DNA from: Glycomyces luteolus
GTDB taxonomy: Bacteria > Actinomycetota > Actinomycetes > Mycobacteriales > Micromonosporaceae
Reading direction: 5' to 3'
Assembly: GCF_027622875.1 (NCBI RefSeq)
Contig: NZ_JAPZVP010000001.1
Span: 239,142 to 303,141 of the forward strand
Length of the DNA stretch: 64,000 bases
Both the position numbers and the translations under genes were made by a program. The notes below the pieces were generated by a model. It was given only the letters and a program-made list of their open reading frames with translations, was not told the DNA's origin and ran no database searches. The first letter of the stretch is position 1. Every line of letters begins with the position of its first letter. This document shows, piece by piece, positions 1 to 8,671 of this stretch.

Positions 1-31
1 GCCCCCCGCCACTAGGCCCGGGCACGTCGAC

Positions 32-70
32 GGGCGGGGCCGCGCGCAATGCTCGCGGCCCCGCCCTTTT
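32..70 (+). terminator. Intrinsic terminator at left edge
   Basis: A perfect 13-bp inverted repeat (arms 32-44 and 54-66, GGGCGGGGCCGCG and its complement) with a 9-nt loop is followed on the + strand by TTTT (67-70). The U-tail orientation fits a rightward gene ending left of the window. The same stem lies 12 nt past the aceE stop, so it may act in both directions, although the minus-strand exit has no T-run. Confidence 0.75.
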
Positions 71-78
71 GCGTCGTA

Positions 79-2811
79 CTAGGAGTCGCCGCCCGCTTCG
101 CCGGCTTCGGCGGCGGTCGGGTCGGTGATCTGGTACTTGGCGGCCGCCTGGGCGGCCAGCTCCGGCTTGACCTCGCCGCGGGCGGCGAGCTGCTGGAGGG
201 CGGCCACGGTGATCGACTCGGCGTCGACGTTGAAGTGGCGGCGCAGGGCCCCGCGGGTGTCGGAGTGGCCGAAGCCGTCCGTGCCCAGCGAGGTGTAGTC
301 GCCCGGCACCCAGCGGCTGATGAGGTCCGGCACGGCCCGCATGTAGTCGCTGACGGCGATGAACGGGCCCTCGGCGCTCGCGAGCTTCCGCGTCACGTAC
401 GGGACCTGCTTCTCGGCCTCCGGGTGGCGGAGGTTGTGGCGGTCGGCGGCGATGCCGTCGCGGCTCAGCTCGGTCCACGAGGTGACCGACCAGACATCGG
501 CGGCCACGCCCCAGTCGGCGGCGAGCAGCTCCGCGGCCTTGACGGCCCAGGACATGCCCGAACCCGAGGTCAGCAGCTGTACTCGGGGGCCGGAGCCCTC
601 CGCGGTCTGGACCTTGTGGATGCCCCTGAGGATGCCCTCGACGTCCACGTCCTCCGGCTCGGCGGGCTGCACGATCGGCTCGTTGTAGACGGTCATGTAG
701 TAGAAGACGTGCTCGCCCTCGCCGTACATGCGGCGCAGGCCGTCCTGGACGATGTGCCCGATCTCGTAGCCGTACGCCGGGTCGTAGGAGACGACCGCCG
801 GGTTGGTGTGCGCGAGGAGCAGCGAGTGGCCGTCCTCGTGCTGCAGGCCCTCGCCGTTGAGCGTGGTGCGCCCGGCGGTGGCGCCGATGAGGAAGCCGTT
901 CGCGAGCTGGTCGGTGGCGGCCCAGATCGAGTCGGCGGTCCGCTGGAACCCGAACATCGAGTAGAAGATGTAGAACGGGATCATCGGCTCGCCGAGCGTG
1001 TCGCCGGCGGTGCCCGCGGCCGTGAACGCGGCCATCGAACCGGCCTCGTTGATGCCCACGTGCATGAGCTGGCCCTGCGCGGACTCCTTGTAGGAGAGGA
1101 ACAGGTCGCGGTCCACCGACAGGTACTGCTGGCCGTGCGTCGACCAGATCTTCGCTGTCGGGAACATCGCGTCCATGCCGAACGTGCGCGCCTCGTCGGG
1201 GATGATCGGGACCCAGCGCTTGCCGGTCTCCTTGTCCCGCATGAGGTCCTTGAGCAGGCGCACCAGCGCCATGGTCGTGGCGGCCTTCTGCTTGCCCGAG
1301 CCGCGGCGGGTCGACTTGTACGCCTCCTCGCCGGGCAGGCTCAGCGGGATGACCGTGTTGCGGCGCTTGGGGATCGAACCGCCGAGGGCGGCGCGGCGGG
1401 CCTGCAGGTACTCGTCCTCGGGCGAACCGGCCTCGGGCTTGATGTACGGCGGCAGGTACGGGCTGGCCTCGAGCTGCGCGTCGGTGACGGGCATGTCGAG
1501 GGCGTCGCGGAAGCCCTTGAGGTCGTCGAGCGAGAGCTTCTTCATCTGGTGGGTCGCGTTGCGGCCCTCGAAGGTCGAGCCCAGCTTGTAGCCCTTGACG
1601 GTGTGCGCGAGGATCACCGTCGGCTGGCCCTCGTGGTCCATCGCGGCCTTGTACGCGGCGTAGATCTTGCGGTCGTCGTGGCCGCCCCGGCGAAGGTTCC
1701 AGATGTCGTCGTCCGACAGGGGCTGCGCGAGCGCCTTCGTGCGCGTGTCGCGGCCGAAGAAGTGCTCGCGGATGAACGCGCCCGACTCGGCCTTGAAGGT
1801 CTGGAAGTCGCCGTCGGGGGTGGTGTTCATGAGGTTCACCAGCGCTCCGTCGGCGTCCGCGGCGAGCAGCGGGTCCCACTCGCGGCCCCACATGACCTTG
1901 ATGACGTTCCAGCCCGCGCCGCGGAAGTACGACTCGAGCTCCTGCACGATCTTGCCGTTGCCGCGCACCGGGCCGTCAAGGCGCTGGAGGTTGCAGTTGA
2001 CGACGAACGTGAGGTTGTCGAGCTCGGCGCCGGCCGCGAACTGCAGCGCGCCGCGCGACTCGACCTCGTCCATCTCGCCGTCGCCGAGGAACGCCCACAC
2101 CTGCTGCTTCTTGGTGTCCTTGATGCCGCGGTCGTCCATGTAGCGGTTGAAGAGCGCCTGGTAGATCGCGTTGATCGGGCCCAGGCCCATGGACACCGTG
2201 GGGAACTGCCAGTAGTCCGGCATGAGGCGCGGGTGCGGATAGGAGGGGAGCCCGCCCTGCGGCCGCGAGACCTCCTGGCGGAAGCCGTCGAGGTCGTCCT
2301 CGGTGAGCCGGCCCTCGACGAACGAGCGGGCGTACATGCCGGGGGAGGCGTGGCCCTGGAAGAAGATCTGGTCGCCGCCGCCCTCGTGGTCGCGGCCGCG
2401 GAAGAAGTGGTTGTAGCCGACCTCGTAGAGGTTCGCCGCGGAGGCGTACGTCGAGATGTGGCCGCCCACGCCGATACCGGGTCGCTGCGCGCGGTGGACC
2501 GTCATCGCCGCGTTCCAGCGCACGTACGAGCGGATGCGGTGCTCGATGGCCTCGTCGCCGGGGTAGTGCGGCTCGGCCTCGACGGGAATGGTGTTCACAT
2601 AGTCGGTGCTCGTGGACGCCGGTACGCCGATCTGGCGCTTGCGGGCGTGCTCGAGCAGCCGCTGCATGACGTAGCGGGCACGGGTGCGCCCGCCGCCGTC
2701 GAGGAGGCCGTCCAGGGATTCCAGCCACTCGCTGGTCTCCCCAGGGTCAGTGTCCGGTCCTTGGGTCGGCAATCCGTCACTGATGGGCGGCCGGTTCTGT
2801 TCCGTGGTCAC
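79..2811 (-). CDS. aceE: Pyruvate dehydrogenase E1, homodimeric
   Basis: Thiamine-diphosphate E1 component of the pyruvate dehydrogenase complex. It decarboxylates pyruvate and passes the acetyl group to the E2 lipoyl domain, linking glycolysis to the TCA cycle in the cytoplasm. The 910-residue length matches single-chain E1 enzymes. The ThDP/Mg signature is visible as GDGEMDE (residues 243-249) with NCN about 27 residues later. The transketolase-like middle and C-terminal domains follow ([20 protein letters not shown]). The start is GTG at 2811 with GAGGGA upstream. The DUF3052 and peroxiredoxin genes lie divergently next to it, the same neighbourhood as in mycobacteria (Rv2238c-Rv2241). Family assignment is very secure. 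Confidence 0.98.
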   Translation of the reverse strand: MTTEQNRPPISDGLPTQGPDTDPGETSEWLESLDGLLDGGGRTRARYVMQRLLEHARKRQIGVPASTSTDYVNTIPVEAEPHYPGDEAIEHRIRSYVRWNAAMTVHRAQRPGIGVGGHISTYASAANLYEVGYNHFFRGRDHEGGGDQIFFQGHASPGMYARSFVEGRLTEDDLDGFRQEVSRPQGGLPSYPHPRLMPDYWQFPTVSMGLGPINAIYQALFNRYMDDRGIKDTKKQQVWAFLGDGEMDEVESRGALQFAAGAELDNLTFVVNCNLQRLDGPVRGNGKIVQELESYFRGAGWNVIKVMWGREWDPLLAADADGALVNLMNTTPDGDFQTFKAESGAFIREHFFGRDTRTKALAQPLSDDDIWNLRRGGHDDRKIYAAYKAAMDHEGQPTVILAHTVKGYKLGSTFEGRNATHQMKKLSLDDLKGFRDALDMPVTDAQLEASPYLPPYIKPEAGSPEDEYLQARRAALGGSIPKRRNTVIPLSLPGEEAYKSTRRGSGKQKAATTMALVRLLKDLMRDKETGKRWVPIIPDEARTFGMDAMFPTAKIWSTHGQQYLSVDRDLFLSYKESAQGQLMHVGINEAGSMAAFTAAGTAGDTLGEPMIPFYIFYSMFGFQRTADSIWAATDQLANGFLIGATAGRTTLNGEGLQHEDGHSLLLAHTNPAVVSYDPAYGYEIGHIVQDGLRRMYGEGEHVFYYMTVYNEPIVQPAEPEDVDVEGILRGIHKVQTAEGSGPRVQLLTSGSGMSWAVKAAELLAADWGVAADVWSVTSWTELSRDGIAADRHNLRHPEAEKQVPYVTRKLASAEGPFIAVSDYMRAVPDLISRWVPGDYTSLGTDGFGHSDTRGALRRHFNVDAESITVAALQQLAARGEVKPELAAQAAAKYQITDPTAAEAGEAGGDS

Positions 2812-3188
2812 GGGCGATCCCTCGTTCTAAGACTGCGGCTTTGCAGGGTTGCTCTTCAGGCAGCAGAGTGTCATCGTTTTCTACCATCCTCCCTTGAATC
2901 TACCGCGAGCATCGTCGACCCACCCGCCTTGATGCGACCGCGCCCACACTCCCCGCAACTATGAAACGCGCTCACCTGCAGCGTCGTGAAAGCCGTCTCG
3001 GAAAGCGAGATCACCGCCGTGTGAACGTGTCCGCACGAAGTCCTTGGACGGCTTTGCGGAAGCGCCGGGCGGACCTCTTTCCGCGCGCGTGCGCGAGCGC
3101 TGGATATGCCGCGGCGCCTATGGTCTACTTCATATGCTGTGCAGAGCAGAGCGGACGCTCTGGCAGCCCGACCAATGGAGGGGACGCA
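2812..3188. promoter_or_regulatory. Divergent intergenic region, aceE / DUF3052
   Basis: There is no gene in these 377 bases. They must hold the leftward aceE promoter; TAGATT on the minus strand (2897-2902) is a possible -10. They must also hold the rightward promoter of the DUF3052 gene; TATGCT at 3133-3138 fits TANNNT. No convincing -35 or operator palindrome was seen. Confidence 0.4.
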
Positions 3189-3605
3189 GTGAACGCTCCG
3201 AGCAGCCCGGTGGACTCATCGAGCGTGGTGCAGCGACTCGGACTCGAAGGCGTCGAGTCCGTCATGGAGATCGGCTTCGACACCGACGTCGACGCCGCCT
3301 TGCGCAGCGCCGTCATCGAGGCGGTCGGGGAACTCCTCGACGAGGACTCCGACGAGATCGTGGGGGCGGTGCTCCTGTGGTGCCGCGAAGAGGACGGCGA
3401 CCTCGTCGACCTCCTCCTCGACGCCCGCGACCCGCTCGCCGACGACGGCGTCGTGTGGCTCCTCACCCCCAAGGCGGGACGGCCCGGCCACATCGAGCCG
3501 GCCGACATCGAGGAGTCGACGACCCTCGCCGGCCTGAAATCGACGAAGACCCTGAACGCCTCCCCGGACTGGGTCGCGTCCCGCATGGTCGTCGCCCGCC
3601 GCTGA
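3189..3605 (+). CDS. DUF3052 family protein
   Basis: Small acidic protein of 138 residues, of the DUF3052 family found across Actinobacteria; function unknown. Conserved features seen are VMEIGFDTDVD near residue 25, an Asp/Glu-rich central stretch, and the C-terminal WLLTPKAGRPGHIEPADIEE region ending in KTLNASPDWVASRMV. The start is GTG 3189, preceded by GGAGGGG (3177-3183) at 5 nt. The open frame extends upstream to 2961, but those codons have no ribosome site and do not resemble the family. The gene sits 125 bp before the AhpE-type peroxiredoxin and divergent from aceE, a conserved actinobacterial arrangement. This hints at a redox or metabolic role but proves none. Confidence 0.88.
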   Translation: MNAPSSPVDSSSVVQRLGLEGVESVMEIGFDTDVDAALRSAVIEAVGELLDEDSDEIVGAVLLWCREEDGDLVDLLLDARDPLADDGVVWLLTPKAGRPGHIEPADIEESTTLAGLKSTKTLNASPDWVASRMVVARR

Positions 3606-3730
3606 GTCCCGGAATGTCGCGAGGGCCCGCTTTCCGGCGGGCCCGATCGCCGGTCCGGGCGCCTGCCGCTAACGTTCAGCTCGTCAGGATTCAAAGGCCC
3701 TCCGCGAGGGCCGCACCGCGAGGAGCGCGC

Positions 3731-4195
3731 ATGACGATCGAACCCGGAACCAAGGCCCCCGGCTTCACCCTGAAGGACCAGAACAACCAGGAAGTGAGCC
3801 TCGACGACTTCCTCGGCGAGAAGAACGTCCTGCTGGTGTTCTACCCGTTCGCGTTCACGGGCGTGTGCGAGGGCGAGCTGTGCGGCATCCGCGACAACCT
3901 CGACGCCTACCAGAGCGACGACGTCCAGGTCCTCAGCGTCTCCATCGACTCCCCGTACGCCCACAAGGTCTGGGCGAACCAGCAGGGCTTCGAGTTCCCG
4001 CTGCTCAGCGACTTCTGGCCGCACGGCGCGGTCGCCCAGGCCTACGGCGTCTTCAACGACGAGAACGGCATGGCGAACCGCGGCACCTTCGTCATCGACA
4101 AGCAGGGCGTCGTCCGCTTCGCCGAGATGAACATGCCGGGCGAGGCCCGCGACCAGGGCGCGTGGCAGAAGGCCCTGTCCGAACTGGCCGCTTAG
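3731..4195 (+). CDS. ahpE: AhpE-type peroxiredoxin
   Basis: Thiol peroxidase of the AhpC/TSA superfamily that reduces hydroperoxides and peroxynitrite in the cytoplasm. The protein has 154 residues. The peroxidatic cysteine lies in the canonical PxxxTxxC motif (PFAFTGVC, Cys46), followed by EGELC with a second Cys at 51; AhpE enzymes are one-cysteine types. The ATG at 3731 follows a GAGGAGCG-like ribosome site. A hairpin terminator closes the unit just downstream. The order DUF3052-peroxiredoxin opposite aceE matches the mycobacterial ahpE locus, which supports this subgroup over other peroxiredoxins. Confidence 0.93.
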   Translation: MTIEPGTKAPGFTLKDQNNQEVSLDDFLGEKNVLLVFYPFAFTGVCEGELCGIRDNLDAYQSDDVQVLSVSIDSPYAHKVWANQQGFEFPLLSDFWPHGAVAQAYGVFNDENGMANRGTFVIDKQGVVRFAEMNMPGEARDQGAWQKALSELAA

Positions 4196-4205
4196 GACCA
4201 TCCGA

Positions 4206-4235
4206 AAGGGCCGCCGGGGTATCCCGGCGGCCCTT
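4206..4235 (+). terminator. Hairpin terminator after peroxiredoxin
   Basis: A perfect 13-bp stem (4206-4218 with 4223-4235, AAGGGCCGCCGGG and its complement) around a 4-nt GTAT loop begins 10 nt after the peroxiredoxin stop. The exit side has only TT, so it is a strong hairpin with a weak U-tract. Confidence 0.7.
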
Positions 4236-4269
4236 CGCCATGTCCGGCGATATTGACATAGGCGAATGC

Positions 4270-4327
4270 TTGACATGGGGTTTCGGTTGGGCCAAGCTAA
4301 GGCAACCGGTTTCTTGCAACCGGTTGC
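4270..4327 (+). promoter_or_regulatory. Pectate lyase promoter with LacI-type operators
   Basis: TTGACA at 4270-4275 is followed about 18 nt on by a loose -10 (AAGCTA). Two CAACCGGTT boxes then follow: GCAACCGGTTT at 4302-4312 and a perfect 12-bp palindrome, GCAACCGGTTGC, at 4316-4327. AACCGGTT-type palindromes with a central CG are typical LacI-family operators, and the position at the expected transcription start implies repression. This palindrome differs from the TGCGTGA operators of the locus at 34-43 kb, so another regulator is expected. No candidate gene for it lies nearby. Confidence 0.65.
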
Positions 4328-4380
4328 GCTCGGTGGTGCGAGCCGAGTCGCCACCCTCACCCCCGAAAGGACCTTCGACG

Positions 4381-5667
4381 ATGAACAGTCCTGCCAGACG
4401 AGTACTCGCCGCGGCCGCGATCGCGGTCCTGGCCGCCACCGCCGTGCCCGGCGCCGCCGACGCCCACGGCCGCTTCGACCTCGGCCGGCAGGCGATCGCC
4501 GCCGACGACGGCTGGGCCGCGTACGACGGCGGCACCACCGGCGGCTCCGACGCCGCCCGCGACCACGTGTACACCGTGGACACCTGGGCCGAGCTCAAAG
4601 CGGCGGTGGCGGGCGACGAGCCCAAGATCGTCAAGGTCAAGGGCGACATCGACGCCTGGACCGACGCCGAAGGCAATGCCCTCACCTGCGAGGACTGGAA
4701 CGACCCCGGCTACACGTGGGAGTCCTACCTCGAGACCTACGACCCCGAGGTCTGGGGCTGGAACGCCCCCTCCGGGCCGGTCGAGCAGGCCCGGGTCCGC
4801 TCCTACAACGCCTACCGCCAGCACGTGCTGCTCTCCATCGGCGCCAACACCACCATCGTCGGCGCGGGCGACGCCTCGGTCACCCACGGCGCGTTCTTCA
4901 TCAGCAACACCGAGAACGTGATCGTCCGCAACCTCGGCGTCCACGACTCGTACGACTGCTTCCCCGCCTGGGAGGGCACCGCCTGGGACGGCGAGTTCGA
5001 CAACTTCGAGGTCTCCGGCTCCACCCACGTGTGGCTCGACCACCTCACGGTCACCGACGGCACCACCCACGACTACCAGGCGCCCGTCATCTGGGGCGCC
5101 CGCGTCGAGTACCTCGACGGTGCCATCGACATCGTGCGCGCCTCCGACCTGGTCACCGTGTCCTGGAACCACATCCAGAACCACGACAAGACCATGCTCA
5201 TCGGCAACACCGACTCCGACCGCTACGGCGAAGACGACAAGCTGCGCGTCACCGTGCACCACAACTGGTTCGAGAACGCCGCCCAGCGCGCTCCGCGCCT
5301 GCGCTGGGGCCAGAACCACGTCTACAACAACTACTACACGTACGACCCGGACTCGGGCTACCCGTACTTCTACTCGATCGGCGCGGGCAGGTACTCGCAG
5401 ATCTACGCCGAGAACAACGCCTGGGACGTCGAAGGCGTCGACGCCTCCGCCGCGATCTACAACTGGGGCGGCGACGCCATGCACGTCGAGGGCAGCCTCT
5501 TCAACGGGCAGCGCACCGACCTGCTCGCCGCCTGGAACGAGGCCAACCCGGAGGCGCCCATGAGCGACACCGTCACCGAACTGCCGGTCCTCCACGGCAA
5601 GATCCACGCCGTCCGGCTCGTCCCGATCCTGGTGCCGGCCTGGGCCGGAGCGGGCAGGCTCGGCTAG
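4381..5667 (+). CDS. Secreted pectate lyase (PL1)
   Basis: Extracellular polysaccharide lyase family 1 enzyme that cleaves polygalacturonate by beta-elimination, using Ca2+. A Sec signal peptide covers residues 1-28 (cleavage near ADA|HGRF), leaving about 400 residues of right-handed beta-helix. Family motifs are present: VWLDHLTVTDG with substrate/Ca-site acids, SWNHIQNHDKTMLIG, and the catalytic-arginine region AQRAPRLRWGQNHVYNN near residues 300-315. The ATG at 4381 follows GAAAGGA. A TTGACA promoter and two operator boxes lie upstream. The gene is monocistronic and convergent with the cation transporter. It is probably induced by plant cell-wall fragments. Confidence in the family is high; exact substrate is inferred. 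Confidence 0.95.
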   Translation: MNSPARRVLAAAAIAVLAATAVPGAADAHGRFDLGRQAIAADDGWAAYDGGTTGGSDAARDHVYTVDTWAELKAAVAGDEPKIVKVKGDIDAWTDAEGNALTCEDWNDPGYTWESYLETYDPEVWGWNAPSGPVEQARVRSYNAYRQHVLLSIGANTTIVGAGDASVTHGAFFISNTENVIVRNLGVHDSYDCFPAWEGTAWDGEFDNFEVSGSTHVWLDHLTVTDGTTHDYQAPVIWGARVEYLDGAIDIVRASDLVTVSWNHIQNHDKTMLIGNTDSDRYGEDDKLRVTVHHNWFENAAQRAPRLRWGQNHVYNNYYTYDPDSGYPYFYSIGAGRYSQIYAENNAWDVEGVDASAAIYNWGGDAMHVEGSLFNGQRTDLLAAWNEANPEAPMSDTVTELPVLHGKIHAVRLVPILVPAWAGAGRLG

Positions 5668-5688
5668 CGCGCCCGGCACTCGCCCGGC

Positions 5689-6621
5689 TCACGGGGCGTC
5701 GCCCCAAGGGCTCAGGAACACGTACCGCACCATCGGGTAGCGCTCGCGCAGCCGGGCCTCGACCGCGCGGCTCGAGCGCTCGATGGCCTCGCCGCTCGCG
5801 CTGTCGCGGAAGTCGATCTTGGCCGCGACCAGCACCGAGGCGGGTCCGAGCTGGAGCGTCAAGAGGTCCTGCACGGCCGCGATGTCCTCGCCCGCTTCGA
5901 GTTCGGTGCGCACCGCGTCGCGGAACCGGGGCGGCAGGCTCAGTCCGATGAGGAACGCGATGTTGGCGCGGCCGAGCAGGACGGCCACCGTGAGCAGCAG
6001 CGCGCCGATGAGGATCGAGGCGACCCCGTCCCACACCGGGTCGCCGGTGATCTGGGCGAGTGCGAGGCCCGCGGCGGCCAGCAGCAACCCGATGAGCGCG
6101 GCGAAGTCCTCCAGGAACACCGCCTTCACGGTCGTGTCGGGCGTCCGCCGCAGGAACCGGACCGGGCTCACCTTCCAGTACCGCGACTCGCGCCGCACCT
6201 GCGTGATCGTCCGAATGAACGAGACGCCTTCGAGCACGAACGAGATCGCAAGGACCACGTAGGAGAGGACGTAGTCGCTCTCGGCGCCGCCGCGCAGCGA
6301 GTGGAAACCGTGCGTGATGGAGAACAGGCCGCCCGCCACGAACGTGAACGCCGCCGCGAGTGCCGCCCACAGGTAGGCCGTGCTGCCGTAGCCGAAGGGG
6401 TGCGCCTCGTCGGCGGGCTTCGCGCTGCTGCGCAGGGCGATGTACAGCATGGCCTGGGTGACGGTGTCGGCCGCCGAGTGCGCGGCCTCTGAGACCATCG
6501 CCGCCGAGCCGCCCAGGATCCCGGCGACGAGCTTCGCCAGGGCGATGCCGAGGTTCATCAGCGCGGCGACGAGCACCGTGATCACGCTCTCGGACTTGAC
6601 CTCCGCCGCCGCATCGCTCAC
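5689..6621 (-). CDS. Cation diffusion facilitator transporter
   Basis: Inner-membrane CDF-family proton-coupled exporter of divalent metals (Zn, Co, Fe or Mn), 310 residues. Six membrane segments can be traced at about residues 14-38, 42-63, 82-108, 116-138, 170-192 and 197-219, followed by a cytoplasmic ferredoxin-like C-terminal domain. The HSAAD pair in TM2 is the usual HxxxD metal site. TM5 carries LEDFAALIG and lacks the second His of Zn-specific members, so specificity may be Fe/Mn-like. The start is GTG 6621. It is convergent with the pectate lyase (21 nt gap) and followed upstream by the orphan binding-protein gene. Confidence 0.93.
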   Translation of the reverse strand: MSDAAAEVKSESVITVLVAALMNLGIALAKLVAGILGGSAAMVSEAAHSAADTVTQAMLYIALRSSAKPADEAHPFGYGSTAYLWAALAAAFTFVAGGLFSITHGFHSLRGGAESDYVLSYVVLAISFVLEGVSFIRTITQVRRESRYWKVSPVRFLRRTPDTTVKAVFLEDFAALIGLLLAAAGLALAQITGDPVWDGVASILIGALLLTVAVLLGRANIAFLIGLSLPPRFRDAVRTELEAGEDIAAVQDLLTLQLGPASVLVAAKIDFRDSASGEAIERSSRAVEARLRERYPMVRYVFLSPWGDAP

Positions 6622-6640
6622 GGCTCCGAGCCTAGGCGAG

Positions 6641-8398
6641 TCATTCCTGGGCGAAACCCCATTCCCCCACGTTGTAGAAGACCCGCATCGTGGTCGCCCA
6701 GTTGTCGCGCACGTTCACGACGTCCCGGTCGACCATGACCAGCTGCGGGGTCCACGCCAGCGGCAGCTGCACGGACTCGTCGATGGAGATCTGCGCGGCC
6801 TCGTTGTTGAGTTCGGCGGCGCGGTCGCGGTCGAGGGTGGCGGCGAGCTCGGCGACGATGGCGTCCACCCGGTCGTCCTGGAACCCGGTGTGGTTGCCCT
6901 CGCCCCAGTAGTCGGCCGCGGAGGAGGCGAACAGCGGGGTCTCGATCCAGGAGAACAGGATCAGGTCCCAGTCGCGCTCCTCGAGCACCGAGTTCAGGTC
7001 GCCCCCGGGGATCGGGTCGGTGGTGAGGTCGATGCCGAGGTCGCCCAGGTACGTGATGACGAGGTCCTGGATGATCGGCGTGAACGCCTCGCCCTCGATG
7101 CCGGTGCGGAAGCGCAGCGACACCGGCTCGCCTTCAGGAGTGAGCAGCGCGTCGCCCTCCCACGTGTACCCGGCCTCCTCGAGGATCGCGCGGGCCGCGG
7201 CCTGGTCGCCCGAGCCGAGGCCGGAGTCGCCGATCTGGTCGGTGTGGTACTCCGAGCCGGGGCGGAACAGCACGTTCGTCATCGTCTCGGTGTCCTCGAA
7301 GGCGGTGCCGTACGCGCGGGCGTTGATCTCGTCCGCGTCGATCGCGGTGAAGATCGCGCGGCGCAGCGGTTCGGCGGCCAGGAACGGGTTGTCGAAGTTC
7401 GCGTCGATGTGGGACCAGCCGGACTGGGGCGCGACGCTGTACTTCAGCCCGGACTCGGCGGCGAGCTGGTCGAGGATCTCGGGGTCGAAGCTGGAGGGCG
7501 CGGCCCCGTGGATGGTGCCCTGCCGCAGCTCGGTGGCCATGGCGTCGGCGCCCTCGATGTATTTGAGCGTCAAGGAGTCGAGCGTGGACTGCTGGGATCC
7601 GGTCCACTCCGGGTTCGGCACGTACTTCGCGTAGTCGCCGAGCACGCCCTCGACCATCCGGAACGGCCCGGCGCTGTAGTCGAGGGGCGGGTTCTCGGAG
7701 AAGTCGGCGACGGACGCGGCCATCACGGCGGGGTCGGTGCGCCAGTCGGCGTGGCCGCGGGCCTCGGCGATGTGCGCGGGGTGGGTGATGACCTGCGCGG
7801 CGTACCACTCGGCGTCGAGGTAGCCGCCCTTGTAGGTGACGACGATCGTGCTGCCCTCGCCCTGTTCGATGGAGGCCACATTGGAGCCGTAGTCGGTGGC
7901 GGGGGTGCACCCGGCGCACTGGGCCTCGTCGGTGGAGGTGGCCTTCCAGTGCCAGAGGAAGTCGTCGAGGCCGATCGGGGTGCCCTCGCCCCAGGTCGCC
8001 TCCGGCTTGAGGTGGTAGGCGACGGTGAGCGGTGATTCCGAGAGCAGTTCGGGGCCCTCGGTGTAGATGCCGTCGTTGTAGTGGATCTCGCCCGCCTGGT
8101 CGTACGTGAACACGCTGGGGCGCAGCGGCTGGTTGATGATCGAAGTGGACAGGCTGGAGCCGTAGAGGTCGGCCTGGCCCCAGGCCTCCCATTGGCCGCC
8201 CACCGCCCAGACGAGATCGCCGCCGTCGGCGCGGGGACCGGAGTTGCAGGTAGTGGGTTCGGTCAGGCAGTCCTCGAAGCCGACGCCGGTCTCGGCGGGC
8301 TCCTCGCCGCCGCAGGCGGTCAAGGTCAGGGCGAGAGCGGCGGCCGCGGCGGCGAGGCTGGTGGCCCGGAGCTCGCGGCGGGGTGATGTCGGGGGCAT
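6641..8398 (-). CDS. Peptide-type ABC binding lipoprotein (SBP family 5)
   Basis: Solute-binding lipoprotein of the oligopeptide/nickel ABC importer class, 585 residues from ATG 8398. A lipoprotein signal ends in LTLTAC with the lipidated Cys at 29. The mature part has the family-5 layout: an N-terminal stretch with DGIYTEGPELLSESPLTVAYHLKPEATWG, then LTPEGEPVSLRFRT and a C-terminal WDLILFSW region. No oppB/C/D/F-like permease or ATPase lies beside it, so it is an orphan that must borrow a membrane complex encoded elsewhere. The open frame continues 42 codons upstream of the chosen start, but the signal peptide fixes ATG 8398. It is divergent from the sugar operon. Confidence 0.92.
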   Translation of the reverse strand: MPPTSPRRELRATSLAAAAAALALTLTACGGEEPAETGVGFEDCLTEPTTCNSGPRADGGDLVWAVGGQWEAWGQADLYGSSLSTSIINQPLRPSVFTYDQAGEIHYNDGIYTEGPELLSESPLTVAYHLKPEATWGEGTPIGLDDFLWHWKATSTDEAQCAGCTPATDYGSNVASIEQGEGSTIVVTYKGGYLDAEWYAAQVITHPAHIAEARGHADWRTDPAVMAASVADFSENPPLDYSAGPFRMVEGVLGDYAKYVPNPEWTGSQQSTLDSLTLKYIEGADAMATELRQGTIHGAAPSSFDPEILDQLAAESGLKYSVAPQSGWSHIDANFDNPFLAAEPLRRAIFTAIDADEINARAYGTAFEDTETMTNVLFRPGSEYHTDQIGDSGLGSGDQAAARAILEEAGYTWEGDALLTPEGEPVSLRFRTGIEGEAFTPIIQDLVITYLGDLGIDLTTDPIPGGDLNSVLEERDWDLILFSWIETPLFASSAADYWGEGNHTGFQDDRVDAIVAELAATLDRDRAAELNNEAAQISIDESVQLPLAWTPQLVMVDRDVVNVRDNWATTMRVFYNVGEWGFAQE

Positions 8399-8671
8399 AG
8401 CAGGCTCTTTCACGTTATTCCGGGGGAAAGACTCACAGACATGCATCACACCATAATGCCGTCCGAAATGGAAGTCTATTAAAACGATAGGAATACTAGC
8501 GTACGCCCCCGCGGGCCGAGGCACGGTCCGGTCATCCGATGTTCACCGCGTCGAAATCGTTACCCAACACGTCTATCCAACCCTTTATCTATGGGTTAGA
8601 TTTTGCCTTGTCTTAACTCGCGCCGGCGGCCCGCCGGCGTCCGAACCCCCGACCGCAAGGAGGCGGAAGAC

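Noticed and set aside
49-2964. Long rightward frame over aceE (971 codons)
   Set aside because: It is antisense to a full-length aceE with intact active-site motifs. The peptide is Arg/Val/Leu-rich low complexity typical of high-GC shadows.
8579-8597. AACCC...GGGTT inverted repeat before the sugar-binding protein gene
   Set aside because: Arms are only 5 bp and no second copy was seen; not enough to call a ROK operator.
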